From the NCBI RefSeq assembly GCF_003293595.1, contig NZ_CP022162.1, positions 218,346-282,345 of the forward strand: a DNA stretch of 64,000 nucleotides. The letters are read 5' to 3'. The notes under the pieces are model-generated. The model saw only the letters and a program-made list of their open reading frames with translations, was not told the DNA's origin and ran no database searches. Below are positions 17,223 to 26,287 of the stretch, piece by piece; position 1 is the first letter of the stretch, and each line of letters starts with the position of its first letter. This stretch comes from Microbacterium sp. PM5 (GTDB taxonomy: Bacteria > Actinomycetota > Actinomycetes > Actinomycetales > Microbacteriaceae). Made by a program: the position numbers and the translations under genes.

Positions 17223-18220
17223 GAGCGCTTTCCTCTCTTGCGGCCCTTCGCGCCGGGACCTGTGGCCGCGATGATGTAGCGGGCCAGCATGTTCACGGCG
17301 AGGGAGACCACGAACAGCATCAGACCGGTGCCGATCAGTGCGGAGCGCTGCAGGTCGGTGGCGATCGGGAAGTTGAGCGCGATGTTCGCGGCGATCGTCT
17401 GCGAGTTGTAGCCGTCGGTGAGCAGAGCCACCGAGAAGATGAGGCTCGGCGAGACGATCAGGGCGATCGCCATCGTCTCGCCCAATGCACGGCCGAGGCC
17501 GAGCAGCGTCGCCGAAACCATGCCGCTGCGGGCGTAGGGGAGCACCGCCAGGCGCACCATCTCCCAGCGCGTCGCACCGAGAGCGAGGGCTGCTTCCTCG
17601 TGCAGACGCGGCGTCTGCAGGAAGATCTCGCGAGTGATCGATGTCACGATCGGCAGGATCATCACGGCCAGGACCACGCCACCGGCGAGCATCGTCGAGC
17701 CGGTGCTCGACACCGGTCCTTGGAACAGCGGGATCCAGCCGAAGTACTGGTTGAGGAAGTCGGCGAGCGGCAGCAGCAGCGGGCGCATCACGATGATGCC
17801 CCAGAGGCCGAAGACGATGGAGGGTACGGCGGCCAGCAGATCGATGATGTAGCCGAGGAAGCCGGCGATGCGTCGCGGCGCGTAGTGCGAGATGAACAGG
17901 GCGATGCCGATCGCGACAGGCGTGCCGAGGACCATGGCGATCAGCGCCGCCCAGATGCTTCCCCACAGCAGCGGTGCGACATAGTCCCAGAAGCTCGACC
18001 AGTTGGAGTTCTGGTATCCGGCAAGGTCGCCCTGCGACCAGTTGGCCGTGATGGCCGGAAGCCCCTTGAGGATGAGGAAGATCGCGACGCCCGCGAGGAT
18101 GATCATGATCGACACGGCGGCCGTGGTCGACAGACCCAGGAACACCGAGTCGCCGGCGCGCCGCTTACCGACGATGTTGGATGCCGGCTTGTGCACGGGT
18201 GCGGTCTTGACGTCAGCCAC
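17219..18220 (-). CDS. pstC: Phosphate ABC transporter permease PstC
   Basis: The partner permease of PstA, 333 aa with six or so TM helices and a long periplasm-side loop between the first two. The EAA-like loop LHEEAALALGATRWEMVRLAVLP is clear. The C-terminus is basic (GAKGRKRGKRS). It overlaps pstA by 4 bp. The start is separated from pstS by 165 bp holding a strong hairpin, so its message level may be lower than that of pstS. Confidence 0.95.
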   Translation of the reverse strand: MADVKTAPVHKPASNIVGKRRAGDSVFLGLSTTAAVSIMIILAGVAIFLILKGLPAITANWSQGDLAGYQNSNWSSFWDYVAPLLWGSIWAALIAMVLGTPVAIGIALFISHYAPRRIAGFLGYIIDLLAAVPSIVFGLWGIIVMRPLLLPLADFLNQYFGWIPLFQGPVSSTGSTMLAGGVVLAVMILPIVTSITREIFLQTPRLHEEAALALGATRWEMVRLAVLPYARSGMVSATLLGLGRALGETMAIALIVSPSLIFSVALLTDGYNSQTIAANIALNFPIATDLQRSALIGTGLMLFVVSLAVNMLARYIIAATGPGAKGRKRGKRS

Positions 18221-18337
18221 GACGAGCCCCCGGGTCGGGCAGGGTCATGTGTTCTCCTCGGGTCGGGATCGCAGAGTCCGGGTGTGTGTCCGACTCAGCA
18301 GGACCGTCGATCGCGGATCGACGAGCCTGCTCAGCCA

Positions 18338-18374
18338 GGTCCGGTCTGCGCAGCGTAGCCGCGCAGACCGGACC
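18338..18374 (-). terminator. Intercistronic hairpin between pstS and pstC
   Basis: GGTCCGGTCTGCGC (18338-18351) pairs perfectly with 18361-18374 around a 9-nt loop. It lies just beyond the pstS stop on the transcribed strand, without a T-tract. It probably acts as a partial terminator or 3' stabiliser, so that PstS exceeds the membrane subunits. Confidence 0.75.
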
Positions 18375-18385
18375 GGGACGAGGTG

Positions 18386-19513
18386 TTACTTGATCGCGGA
18401 GAGCGTCTTCGCGGCGGCGGCGAGGACGGACTCCGGCAGCGGCGCGGAGCCGGCGTTCTTCTCGGCGACCGACTGGCCGAGCGAGCTGGTGACGAAGCCG
18501 AGGTACGACTTCACGAGCTCAGCCTGCTTGGCGTCCTTGAAGGTCGAGCAGACGACCGCGTAGGAGACCAGCGGGATCGGGTAGGCGTCAGCGGTCAGCT
18601 TGGTGTAGTCGAACTTCTTCGACAGGTCACCGGCGACACCGTTGGAGGCGTCGACTGCGGCCACGTCGAAGGTCTTCGAGACGGCCTCGCCGCTGAAGGC
18701 GACGGCGTTGCCGTTGGTGACGATCGAGGCCGCGTTGAGCGAACCGATCGCGGAGTGGTCGGCGTAGCCGATGGTGCCCGAGCCCGCCTTGACGGCCTCG
18801 ACGACGCCCGAGCCGCCCTTCTGCTTGGAGACGTTGCCCTGAACCGGCCAGTCCTTGCCCGCCGGGAAGGTCCACACCGACGACTGGGTCGCGGCGAGGT
18901 AGTTGGTGAAGTTCTGGGTCGTGCCGGAGCCGTCCGAACGGGCGACCGTGGTGATCGCGCCGGCGGGCAGAGCCGTGCCGTTGTCCTTGGTGATGGCCGG
19001 GTCGGACCAGTCGGTGATCTGCAGGGCGAAGATCTTGGCGATCGTCTCACCGCTGAGCTTCAGCGAGGTGACACCCGGGATGTTGAAGATGATCGCGACA
19101 CCGTCGAGGTAGATCGGGATGTTGATGCCGCCCTCGGTGCACAGCGCCTTCGACTGCGCCGTCTGGTCGGCGTTGAGGGGCGAGTCCGAACCGGCGAAGT
19201 CGTAGGCGCCGCTCAGGAAGTTGGTCACGCCGCCGCCGGAGCCCTGCGACTTGTCGTAGTTGATCTTCACGTTCTTGGCGGTCGCGTTGTACGCGGTCGT
19301 CCATGCCTGCTGGGCGTTGGACTGCGCGCTGGATCCGCCGGCGGTGATGGTGCCGCTGAGGCTGGGGTCGATCTGGAAGGCGACATCCGAGCTGGTGGCG
19401 GTCGGGCTCGCGCTCTCGGCCGGCGTGTTGCTGCCGGACGACGCGCAGCCCGTGAGGGCGAGGGCGGCGACGGCCGCGATGGCGCCCAGCTGGGAGATAC
19501 GGGTGAGCTTCAC
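18386..19513 (-). CDS. pstS: Phosphate-binding lipoprotein PstS
   Basis: This extracellular lipoprotein captures phosphate for PstCAB. The signal peptide carries the lipobox A-L-T-G-C. In the mature part the phosphate-ligand segments are visible: ITAGGSSAQSNAQQAW near the N-terminus, GAYDFAGSDSPLN, and RSDGSGTTQNFTNYL. From the GTG at 19513 it has 375 residues, the usual size; this start follows GAAGGA, while an ATG 16 codons upstream precedes no proper signal sequence. A PHO box lies about 90 bp upstream. Confidence 0.95.
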   Translation of the reverse strand: MKLTRISQLGAIAAVAALALTGCASSGSNTPAESASPTATSSDVAFQIDPSLSGTITAGGSSAQSNAQQAWTTAYNATAKNVKINYDKSQGSGGGVTNFLSGAYDFAGSDSPLNADQTAQSKALCTEGGINIPIYLDGVAIIFNIPGVTSLKLSGETIAKIFALQITDWSDPAITKDNGTALPAGAITTVARSDGSGTTQNFTNYLAATQSSVWTFPAGKDWPVQGNVSKQKGGSGVVEAVKAGSGTIGYADHSAIGSLNAASIVTNGNAVAFSGEAVSKTFDVAAVDASNGVAGDLSKKFDYTKLTADAYPIPLVSYAVVCSTFKDAKQAELVKSYLGFVTSSLGQSVAEKNAGSAPLPESVLAAAAKTLSAIK

Positions 19514-19600
19514 TGTGAATCCTTCACGTTGTGTGGGAAATGCGGGCCCGGTGCAGGGCACGCCCCGACGCTAGACAGCCACTCTTACCGGCCGGCGGTG

Positions 19601-19622
19601 CAGAGGTGAACGAGAGGTTAAC
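19601..19622 (-). promoter_or_regulatory. PHO box upstream of pstS
   Basis: On the minus strand, GTTAACCTCTC and GTTCACCTCTG are adjacent 11-nt direct repeats, matching the PhoP/RegX3-type box of Streptomyces and mycobacteria (two GTTCACC-like units, 11-nt period). It is 88 bp before the pstS start. A -10-like TAGCGT lies about 26 bp downstream at 19569-19574. The cognate regulator RegX3 is encoded in this window. Confidence 0.8.
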
Positions 19623-19657
19623 GATCTCGAGCGATCGCGTGCGGCGCGGTGGCAACG

Positions 19658-19679
19658 GTTCGCCGTTGGTTCACATGAC
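19658..19679 (+). promoter_or_regulatory. Second PHO-box-like direct repeat facing the downstream gene
   Basis: GTTCGCCGTTG and GTTCACATGAC are adjacent 11-nt units on the plus strand, ending 9 bp before the start codon of the basic Ala/Lys-rich protein gene. The period and core agree with the pstS box. So close to the start codon it might repress rather than activate, or be an extra site for the divergent pstS promoter. Confidence 0.5.
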
Positions 19680-19688
19680 ACCCCTACG

Positions 19689-20303
19689 ATGTCGGCCATG
19701 GGTACGACGAGCAAGAGCGAACGCGCCGCGCGCAGCGCCATCACCGACGCTTCCGCGGCGGCCAAGACGGCGGCCAAGACGGCGAAGAACCTTCCGAAGA
19801 AGCTGGCCGCCGGCCTCGAGGAGTACATCGACGAGGCGCGTGACGCCGCCGACGTATCGAAGAAGAAGCTGCGCCGCAAACCCCGGAAGGTCACCCGTCA
19901 GGCGGAGCGGGCGCTCCAGCGGCTCGAACGAGCGGTCGCCAAGGCCGTCGCCGCCGCGGATCGCAAGGCGCGGCTGCGTGCCGAGGCGCGCCGTGCGGCC
20001 CAGGAGGCGGAGAGTTCCGCTGCGCGCGCAGCGGCGGAGGCAGCCGAGGCGAAGGCGCTCAAGAAGGCCGCACGCCGCGCGGAGGCCGCTGCCGCGCGCG
20101 CCGAGCTCGACGCGCATGCGGCCGATGAGGCGCTCGCCGCCGAGCTCGCCGCCCCCGCGGACACGGGCGCGCCGCAGCCCACGGATGACGACGCGGACCT
20201 GAGCGCCCTCACCGTCGTGCAGCTGCGCGAACGTGCGCGCTCCGCCGGCCGAACGGGCTACTCACGCCTGACGAAGGCGCAGCTGATCGAACTGCTCTCC
20301 TGA
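19689..20303 (+). CDS. Basic Ala/Lys/Arg-rich coiled-coil protein with Rho-N/SAP-like C-terminus
   Basis: A 204-aa protein made largely of Ala, Lys, Arg and Glu. The first ~35 residues are Lys-rich with AAKTAAKTAKNLPKK, like histone-H1 tails. Residues ~60-155 form a long charged helix or coiled coil. The last ~35 residues (LSALTVVQLRERARSAGRTGYSRLTKAQLIELL) resemble the Rho N-terminal/SAP-like nucleic-acid-binding fold. It may bind DNA or RNA as a nucleoid protein, which is inference. An alternative ATG lies three codons in. A PHO-box-like repeat precedes it, and the Pls-type synthetase gene starts 1 bp after its stop. Confidence 0.8.
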   Translation: MSAMGTTSKSERAARSAITDASAAAKTAAKTAKNLPKKLAAGLEEYIDEARDAADVSKKKLRRKPRKVTRQAERALQRLERAVAKAVAAADRKARLRAEARRAAQEAESSAARAAAEAAEAKALKKAARRAEAAAARAELDAHAADEALAAELAAPADTGAPQPTDDDADLSALTVVQLRERARSAGRTGYSRLTKAQLIELLS

Positions 20304-20304
20304 C

Positions 20305-23300
20305 GTGGACGATTCACCCCGGGCGCTCCTCGGTCGCGCGGAGGCTGCGGCCCCGGCCCGCACGCTGCTGGACGTGTTGCGTGCCACGGCGCGCGCGTTT
20401 CCCGAAGCCTCCGCGATCGACGACGGTTCGGGCGCCCTGAGCTATCGCGAGATGCTGGCGCGGGTGGGCGCGACCGCGGCGCGCCTGCATGAAGCGGGCG
20501 TTCGACGCGGCGATCGCGTCGGGGTGCGGATGCCGTCGGGTTCGAAAGAGCTGTACATCGCGATCCTCGGCGTCCTCGCCGCCGGTGCGGCGTACGTGCC
20601 CGTCGACGCGGATGACCCCGACGAGCGTGCGCGGCTGGTCTTCGGAGAGGCTGCCGTGCGCGGCGTCATCACCGGCACGGGCACGTACGCCCCGGCATCC
20701 GAAGAAGCCGCCGTGGCGAATGATCTCTTCGACGGTGAGGCGCCTCACCCCGCGACACAGGCGGTCGTGGCGGTGCCGCCGCCGAACGTCGACGACGACG
20801 CCTGGATCATCTTCACGTCCGGCTCCACGGGCGTGCCCAAGGGCGTTGCCGTCACCCACCGCGCGGCGGCCGCCTTCGTGGATGCCGAGGCTCGTCTGTT
20901 CGTTCCCCATGCGCCGCTCGGACCCGAGGACCGCGTGCTCGCCGGACTGTCCGTGGCCTTCGACGCCTCATGCGAGGAGATGTGGCTCGCGTGGCGTCAC
21001 GGTGCGTGTCTCGTTCCGGCGCCGCGGTCGCTGGTGCGCTCCGGCGAGGATCTCGCCCCGTGGTTGCTGCGCCAGAGCATCACTGTCGTGTCCACGGTGC
21101 CCACGCTGGCCGCGATGTGGCCGGCGGAATCCATCGAGAACGTGCGCCTGCTCATCTTCGGCGGCGAGGCCTGCCCGCCCGAGCTCGCGGCCCGCCTCGT
21201 CGCAGAGGGGCGCGAGGTGTGGAACACGTACGGTCCGACCGAGGCGACGGTCGTGGCATGCGCCGCCCCGCTCGACGGGGCGCTGCCGATTCGCATCGGC
21301 CTGCCGCTGGACGGGTGGCTGCTCGCGGTGGTCGACGGTGACGGGCAGCCGGTCGGCGAGGGGGGCGTCGGCGAGCTGATCATCGGCGGTGTGGGGCTGG
21401 CACGTTACCTCGATCCCGCGAAGGATGCCGAGAAGTACGCCCCGTTCCCGACGCTCGGCTGGGACCGCGCCTACCGTTCCGGCGACCTCGTCCGCTTCGA
21501 GCCGGAGGGGCTCGTGTTCCAGGGCCGCGCCGACGACCAGGTGAAGGTCGGCGGGCGACGTATCGAGCTCGGCGAGGTCGAGGCCGCTCTGCAGGACCTG
21601 CCGGGCGTCACCGGCGCCGCGGCGGCCGTTCGCACCACCGAGGCCGGGGTGCCGGTGCTCGTCGGCTACCTCGCGGCGCCCGCGGATTTCGATCGTCTCG
21701 CGGCGCGGGCGGATCTGGCCGCGCGGCTGCCGGCTCCCATGGTGCCCCTGCTGGCCGTCGTCGACGACCTGCCCGTGCGCACGTCGGGCAAGGTCGACCG
21801 TGCGGCCCTGCCCTGGCCGTTGCCGAACGTCGAGCTTCCGGCATCCGATCTCTCGCCGGGGGAGGCATGGCTGGCCCAGCAGTGGCAGGCCGTGCTCGGC
21901 ATGCCGGTCATCGATCGCAAGGCCGACTTCTTCGACCTCGGCGGCGGATCGTTGGCCGCGGCGCAGCTGGTGTCACGCATCCGCACGCGCGTGCCCGAGT
22001 TCTCCGTCGCCGACATCTACGACGTGCCCCGGCTGGGGGCGATGGCCAAAGCCCTCGGCACCGGTCTGCAGGAGGATGCCGCTGCCGGCTTCCACCGCCC
22101 CGAACCGACGCCGCGGCGGGTCCAGTGGGCGCAGACGTTGCTCGGCGTGCCGCTGTTCATCCTCTCCGGCATCCGCTGGATGCTCTACCTGCTCATCGCC
22201 TCGGCCGTCTTGCGGCTCTTTCCCGGCTTCGACGTCTTGCCCGAAGCGCCGCTCGTCATCGTCGTGGTCGGGCTGCTCGTGTTCGCAACGCCGTTCGGAC
22301 GCATGGCGATCGCGGCGGCATGTGCCCGACTGCTGTTGCGCGGCGTGCGACCGGGCGACTATCCGCGCGGCGGTTGGGTGCATATCCGGTTGTGGCTGGC
22401 TGAGCAGATCGCCGACCAGGTGGATGCCGTGGGCCTCGCCGGAGCGCCGTGGGTGAGCTATTACGCCCGCGCCCTCGGGGCGCGCATCGGCACGGGCGTC
22501 GACCTGCACGCCCTGCCGCCCATCACCGGGATGCTCGAGATCGGAGACGGCGCCGCCATCGAGCCCGAGGTCGATCTGTCGGGGTACTGGATCGATGGTG
22601 ACGTCGTGCGCATCGGTGCCATCCGCATCGGCGCCGGCGCCACCGTGGGTTCGCGCAGCACGCTCGCTCCCGGCACCCGGATCGGCCGCCGCGCCGAGAT
22701 CGCACCCGGGTCGGCGGTGTTCGGACGGGTGCGAGCCGACCAGACGTGGGCGGGCTCTCCCGCGGTGCGCGTGGGTGGCACATCCGCGCAGTGGCCCGTC
22801 GAGCGGGCCCCCGCTCCCACCCGCTGGCTCTGGGCATACGCCGCCTCCGCGATCGCTCTGGCACTCCTGCCGCTGGTGGCGTTCGCTGCGGGCGCGCTCG
22901 TCGTCGCCCGCGGCATCCAGGGTGCGGCGTCGCTCCTCGAGGCGCTGGGCGGGGCGCTGGTGTGGCTTGTTCCCGGTGTGCTGGTCGCGGGTGTCGTCTT
23001 CGCCGGTGTCGTCGTCGTGACGGTTCGCGTGCTGTCGATCGGGCTGGACGAGGGCGTGCACCCGGTACGCAGCCGCGTCGGCTGGCAGGCATGGACGATC
23101 GAGCGCCTGCTGGACTCGGCGCGAACGATCCTGTTCCCGCTGTACTCGAGCCTGTTCACGCCCGTATGGCTGCGCCTGCTCGGCGCGCAGGTCGGCCGCG
23201 ATGTCGAAGCCTCCACCGTGCTGCTACTCCCGTCGCTGACGCGCATCGAAGACGGTGCGTTCCTCGCCGACGACACCATGGTCGCGTCGTACGAGCTGCA

Positions 23301-24234
23301 CGGCGGCTGGATGCGCCTCGGCCCGGTGCGCATCGGCAAGCGCGCCTTCCTCGGCAACTCCGGCATGGCCGCGCCCGGACACCGCGTTCCCCGGGACGGG
23401 CTGGTCGCGGTGCTCTCGGCTGCGCCGGCGAAGGCCAAACCGGGCTCATCCTGGCTGGGCTCGCCCGCCGTGCGTCTTCGGCGACGCACCGCCGAGGGCG
23501 ACGAGACGCGCACGTATCAGCCGTCGGCGCGCCTGCGCGTCGCTCGCGCGCTATGGGAGCTGGGACGCGTCGTGCCGGTCGTCGTCACCTGTGCGTTGGG
23601 CGTGCTCGTCGTCTTCGCCCTGGCAGCGCTGATCGACGCCGTCGGTCTCGGCGGTGCGATCCTGCTCTCGGGCATCGTCATGCTGGCCGCGGGCGCCGTC
23701 GCCGCCGGGGTCTCGACAGCGGCGAAGTGGCTGATCGTCGGCCCCATCCGTGCCGGCGAGCAGCCGCTGTGGTCGAGCTTCGTCTGGCGCACCGAGGTGT
23801 CCGACACCTTCACCGAGATGGTCGCTGCTCCCTGGTTCGCGCGCGCCGCCGCCGGGACGCCGGCCCTCGCGGTCTGGCTGCGGTCGCTGGGCTCGACCAT
23901 CGGGCGCGGCGTCTGGTGCGACAGCTACTGGTTGCCGGAGCCCGACCTCGTCACCCTGGGCGACGGGTCGACGGTCAACCGGGGATGCGTTGTGCAGACG
24001 CACCTGTTCCATGATCGAATCATGAGCATGGACACCGTCGAACTCGAGGCCGGGGCCACCCTCGGGCCCCACAGTGTCATTCTGCCGGCGGCGAGCATCG
24101 GCGCGCATGCGACCGTGGGCCCGGCATCCCTGGTGATGCGCGGCGAGACGGTGCCCGTCGGCTCGCGCTGGAGCGGAAACCCCATCGGACCCTGGCACGC
24201 GGTCAAGGTGCGCGCCTACCAGTCGACCTCGTGA
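20305..24234 (+). CDS. Pls/PosA-family non-ribosomal peptide synthetase (homopoly-amino-acid synthetase type)
   Basis: A 1,309-aa single-module membrane NRPS. The adenylation domain (about residues 10-500) has IIFTSGSTGVPKGVAV, NTYGPTEAT, YRSGDLVRF, and the catalytic Lys of TSGKVDRA. The thiolation domain carries its phosphopantetheine Ser549 in DLGGGSLAAAQ. There is no thioesterase or normal condensation domain. Instead six TM helices alternate with three soluble left-handed-helix-like domains, exactly the layout of epsilon-poly-L-lysine synthetase Pls (about 1,319 aa). It should activate one amino acid and polymerise it at the membrane. Lysine or another diamino acid is plausible but the substrate cannot be read off. 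The GTG start sits 1 bp after the previous stop. Confidence 0.88.
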   Translation: MDDSPRALLGRAEAAAPARTLLDVLRATARAFPEASAIDDGSGALSYREMLARVGATAARLHEAGVRRGDRVGVRMPSGSKELYIAILGVLAAGAAYVPVDADDPDERARLVFGEAAVRGVITGTGTYAPASEEAAVANDLFDGEAPHPATQAVVAVPPPNVDDDAWIIFTSGSTGVPKGVAVTHRAAAAFVDAEARLFVPHAPLGPEDRVLAGLSVAFDASCEEMWLAWRHGACLVPAPRSLVRSGEDLAPWLLRQSITVVSTVPTLAAMWPAESIENVRLLIFGGEACPPELAARLVAEGREVWNTYGPTEATVVACAAPLDGALPIRIGLPLDGWLLAVVDGDGQPVGEGGVGELIIGGVGLARYLDPAKDAEKYAPFPTLGWDRAYRSGDLVRFEPEGLVFQGRADDQVKVGGRRIELGEVEAALQDLPGVTGAAAAVRTTEAGVPVLVGYLAAPADFDRLAARADLAARLPAPMVPLLAVVDDLPVRTSGKVDRAALPWPLPNVELPASDLSPGEAWLAQQWQAVLGMPVIDRKADFFDLGGGSLAAAQLVSRIRTRVPEFSVADIYDVPRLGAMAKALGTGLQEDAAAGFHRPEPTPRRVQWAQTLLGVPLFILSGIRWMLYLLIASAVLRLFPGFDVLPEAPLVIVVVGLLVFATPFGRMAIAAACARLLLRGVRPGDYPRGGWVHIRLWLAEQIADQVDAVGLAGAPWVSYYARALGARIGTGVDLHALPPITGMLEIGDGAAIEPEVDLSGYWIDGDVVRIGAIRIGAGATVGSRSTLAPGTRIGRRAEIAPGSAVFGRVRADQTWAGSPAVRVGGTSAQWPVERAPAPTRWLWAYAASAIALALLPLVAFAAGALVVARGIQGAASLLEALGGALVWLVPGVLVAGVVFAGVVVVTVRVLSIGLDEGVHPVRSRVGWQAWTIERLLDSARTILFPLYSSLFTPVWLRLLGAQVGRDVEASTVLLLPSLTRIEDGAFLADDTMVASYELHGGWMRLGPVRIGKRAFLGNSGMAAPGHRVPRDGLVAVLSAAPAKAKPGSSWLGSPAVRLRRRTAEGDETRTYQPSARLRVARALWELGRVVPVVVTCALGVLVVFALAALIDAVGLGGAILLSGIVMLAAGAVAAGVSTAAKWLIVGPIRAGEQPLWSSFVWRTEVSDTFTEMVAAPWFARAAAGTPALAVWLRSLGSTIGRGVWCDSYWLPEPDLVTLGDGSTVNRGCVVQTHLFHDRIMSMDTVELEAGATLGPHSVILPAASIGAHATVGPASLVMRGETVPVGSRWSGNPIGPWHAVKVRAYQSTS

Positions 24235-25523
24235 GCGGGCATGACCCGTACGCGCCCGAGAGCGGCGACCCGTCGTTCGACGTCGACTCCTACGACGTGG
24301 AGATCGACTATCGCGTGCGCACCAATCGTCTCGAGGGGCGAACGACGATCAACGCCGTGGCGGCGACCGCGGTGTCGGCCGTGAGCGTCGATCTCGTGGG
24401 CCTGCGTGCGACGAAGGTGCGCGTCGACGGAGACCGGCGCACCCGCTTCTCGCAGGGACCGCGCAAGCTGCGCATCACCCTCCCGCATCGCATGCAGCCG
24501 GGGGAGCGGTTCTCGATCGAGATCGTCTACGCCGGCGCGCCGGCACCGCGTCGGTCCCGCTGGGGCACGATCGGCTGGGAGGAGCTCGAGGACGGCGCGC
24601 TCGTCGCGTCGCAGCCGACGGGCGCGCCCACCTGGTTCCCGTGCAACGACCGCCCGGACGCGCGCGCGCCGATGCAGCTGTCGGTGACGACGGATGCCGG
24701 GTACCTCCCGGTCCTCACCGGTCGCCCCACCGGAATGTCGACGGCCGGCGGACGCACCACGGTGACCTCGGCGTCCGCCGTGCCGGTGGCGACCTATCTG
24801 GTCGCCGTGCACGTCGGCCCGTACGAGCAGAGCGCCCTGGACGGCGCCGACGGCGTCCGGGTCTTCGCCCCCGCGACCCTCCGCCGTGAGGTGGCGCGGG
24901 CCTTCGCCGACGTTCCGGCCATGCTCGCTCTGTTCGAGGAGTCGTTCGGCGCCTACCCGCAGGAGGCGTGCACACTCGTCGTGACGCCGGACGAGCTCGA
25001 GATCCCTCTCGAAGCGCAGGGGCTCGCCGTTTTCGGCAGCAACCACCTCGTCCCGGACGAGCAACGGCTGATCGCCCACGAGCTCGCTCACCAGTGGTTC
25101 GGCAACAGCGTCGGTTTGAGCAGCTGGTCGGACATCTGGCTCAATGAGGGCTTCGCGTGCTTCGCCGAGTGGCTGTGGTTCGAGCGTTCCGGGGCTGCGA
25201 CGGTGGCCGAGAAGGCGGCGAAGCATCACGCGCGCCTGCGCGCGCTGCCGCAAGATCTCGTCCTCTCCGATCCCGGGCCCGACCTGATGTTCGACGACCG
25301 CGTCTACAAGCGCGGTGCTCTCACCCTGTATGCCCTGCGATGCGCCGTCGGTGACGCCGTCTTCTCGCGCGTTCTGCATGAGTGGGTCGAGACCTACCGG
25401 CACGCCCTCGCGACCACCGACGAGTTCCGCGCTCTGGCCGCCCGTATCGCCGGGCGCGACCTCGACGACGTCTTCGCGCCGTGGCTCGACCAGACGGCGC
25501 TGCCCCCGCTTCCGCGACCGTAG
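24231..25523 (+). CDS. M1-family zinc metallopeptidase, coupled to the Pls-type synthetase
   Basis: A 430-aa gluzincin with His283-Glu284-x-x-His287 (HELAHQW) and the third ligand Glu306 (WLNEG) at the standard spacing of 18 residues. It lacks the C-terminal HEAT-like domain of large M1 enzymes. No signal peptide is visible, so it is probably cytoplasmic. The GTG start overlaps the synthetase stop by 4 bp. Epsilon-poly-lysine producers encode an M1-type zinc aminopeptidase (Pld) that degrades the polymer, so a role in trimming or self-protection is the best inference. A general aminopeptidase is the alternative. Confidence 0.9.
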   Translation: MSGHDPYAPESGDPSFDVDSYDVEIDYRVRTNRLEGRTTINAVAATAVSAVSVDLVGLRATKVRVDGDRRTRFSQGPRKLRITLPHRMQPGERFSIEIVYAGAPAPRRSRWGTIGWEELEDGALVASQPTGAPTWFPCNDRPDARAPMQLSVTTDAGYLPVLTGRPTGMSTAGGRTTVTSASAVPVATYLVAVHVGPYEQSALDGADGVRVFAPATLRREVARAFADVPAMLALFEESFGAYPQEACTLVVTPDELEIPLEAQGLAVFGSNHLVPDEQRLIAHELAHQWFGNSVGLSSWSDIWLNEGFACFAEWLWFERSGAATVAEKAAKHHARLRALPQDLVLSDPGPDLMFDDRVYKRGALTLYALRCAVGDAVFSRVLHEWVETYRHALATTDEFRALAARIAGRDLDDVFAPWLDQTALPPLPRP

Positions 25524-25782
25524 CGCCGGCCGGGGCGATCGGAGCTCAGCGAGCATCCGATCGACCACGTGAGCACCGACCTTCGTCTACGAAGCCGGTC
25601 GCGTGCCATCGCGCGAGTCTCGCTGGATTCTCCCGATGAGCGATGGAAAACGACCTTCGCGGATCCGGCGACGGCGTGTGGCCGGCTCCGAGCGCACCCT
25701 TGAGGCCCGGGCGGTCCTCGCCTACGGTGAAGCCGCCGCTACCGGCACACGGAAGAACATCGAGACGGAAGTGAAGATCATC

Positions 25783-26235
25783 ATGAAACTGCACTTGCGT
25801 CCGGTGGCGGCTCTCGCCGCCGCCGCCCTCCTCGCAGGGGGTCTCCTGACGGCGAGTCCCGCCACGGCTGCCGAGAATCCCGCGTCATCTCCCTCCGCGC
25901 AGCACCCCCTCGACGGCCCGGTCTCGCAGCTGTCGGCCGCAGAGGAACGGGTGCTTTCCCGGTTGGAGAGTGCGACCGACACGGCGACCGGCGTCTTCGA
26001 CGCCGAGGCGGCACTCGCGGCCGGGGTGAGCGATTCCGACGTCGCAGACTACGCGGCGACCTACACGGCCGCCGGCAACGATGTCGTCGGCATGACGTCG
26101 TCGGTCGATGCCCAGACGACGCCGCAGGCGCGCGCCCTCGCTGCCGCCTCGGCGACGTGTTCGGGCGCGCGCGGCTACACGGGCTTCTGGGGATGGGGCT
26201 GGCAGACGGCCCTTGACTCGTGCGACACAGACTGA
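25783..26235 (+). CDS. Small secreted Trp/Cys-containing protein, possibly frameshifted near its end
   Basis: A 150-aa exported protein: signal peptide MKLHLRPVAALAAAALLAGG ending near ATAAE (residue 34), an acidic Ala-rich middle, and a C-terminus ATCSGARGYTGFWGWGWQTA then LDSCDTD. The frame stops at 26233-26235, yet the +/-1 frame continues with 14 codons of strong core-like usage (LNVYVTGGVGCWGQ) to a TGA at 26274-26276, adding a Cys. One extra C in GACTGAAC would join them. This may be a real frameshift, a sequencing error, or chance. The family is not recognised. It starts 259 bp after the M1 peptidase gene. Confidence 0.7.
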   Translation: MKLHLRPVAALAAAALLAGGLLTASPATAAENPASSPSAQHPLDGPVSQLSAAEERVLSRLESATDTATGVFDAEAALAAGVSDSDVADYAATYTAAGNDVVGMTSSVDAQTTPQARALAAASATCSGARGYTGFWGWGWQTALDSCDTD

Positions 26236-26287
26236 ACGTGTACGTCACCGGCGGCGTCGGCTGCTGGGGTCAGTGAGAGGGGCGGTC

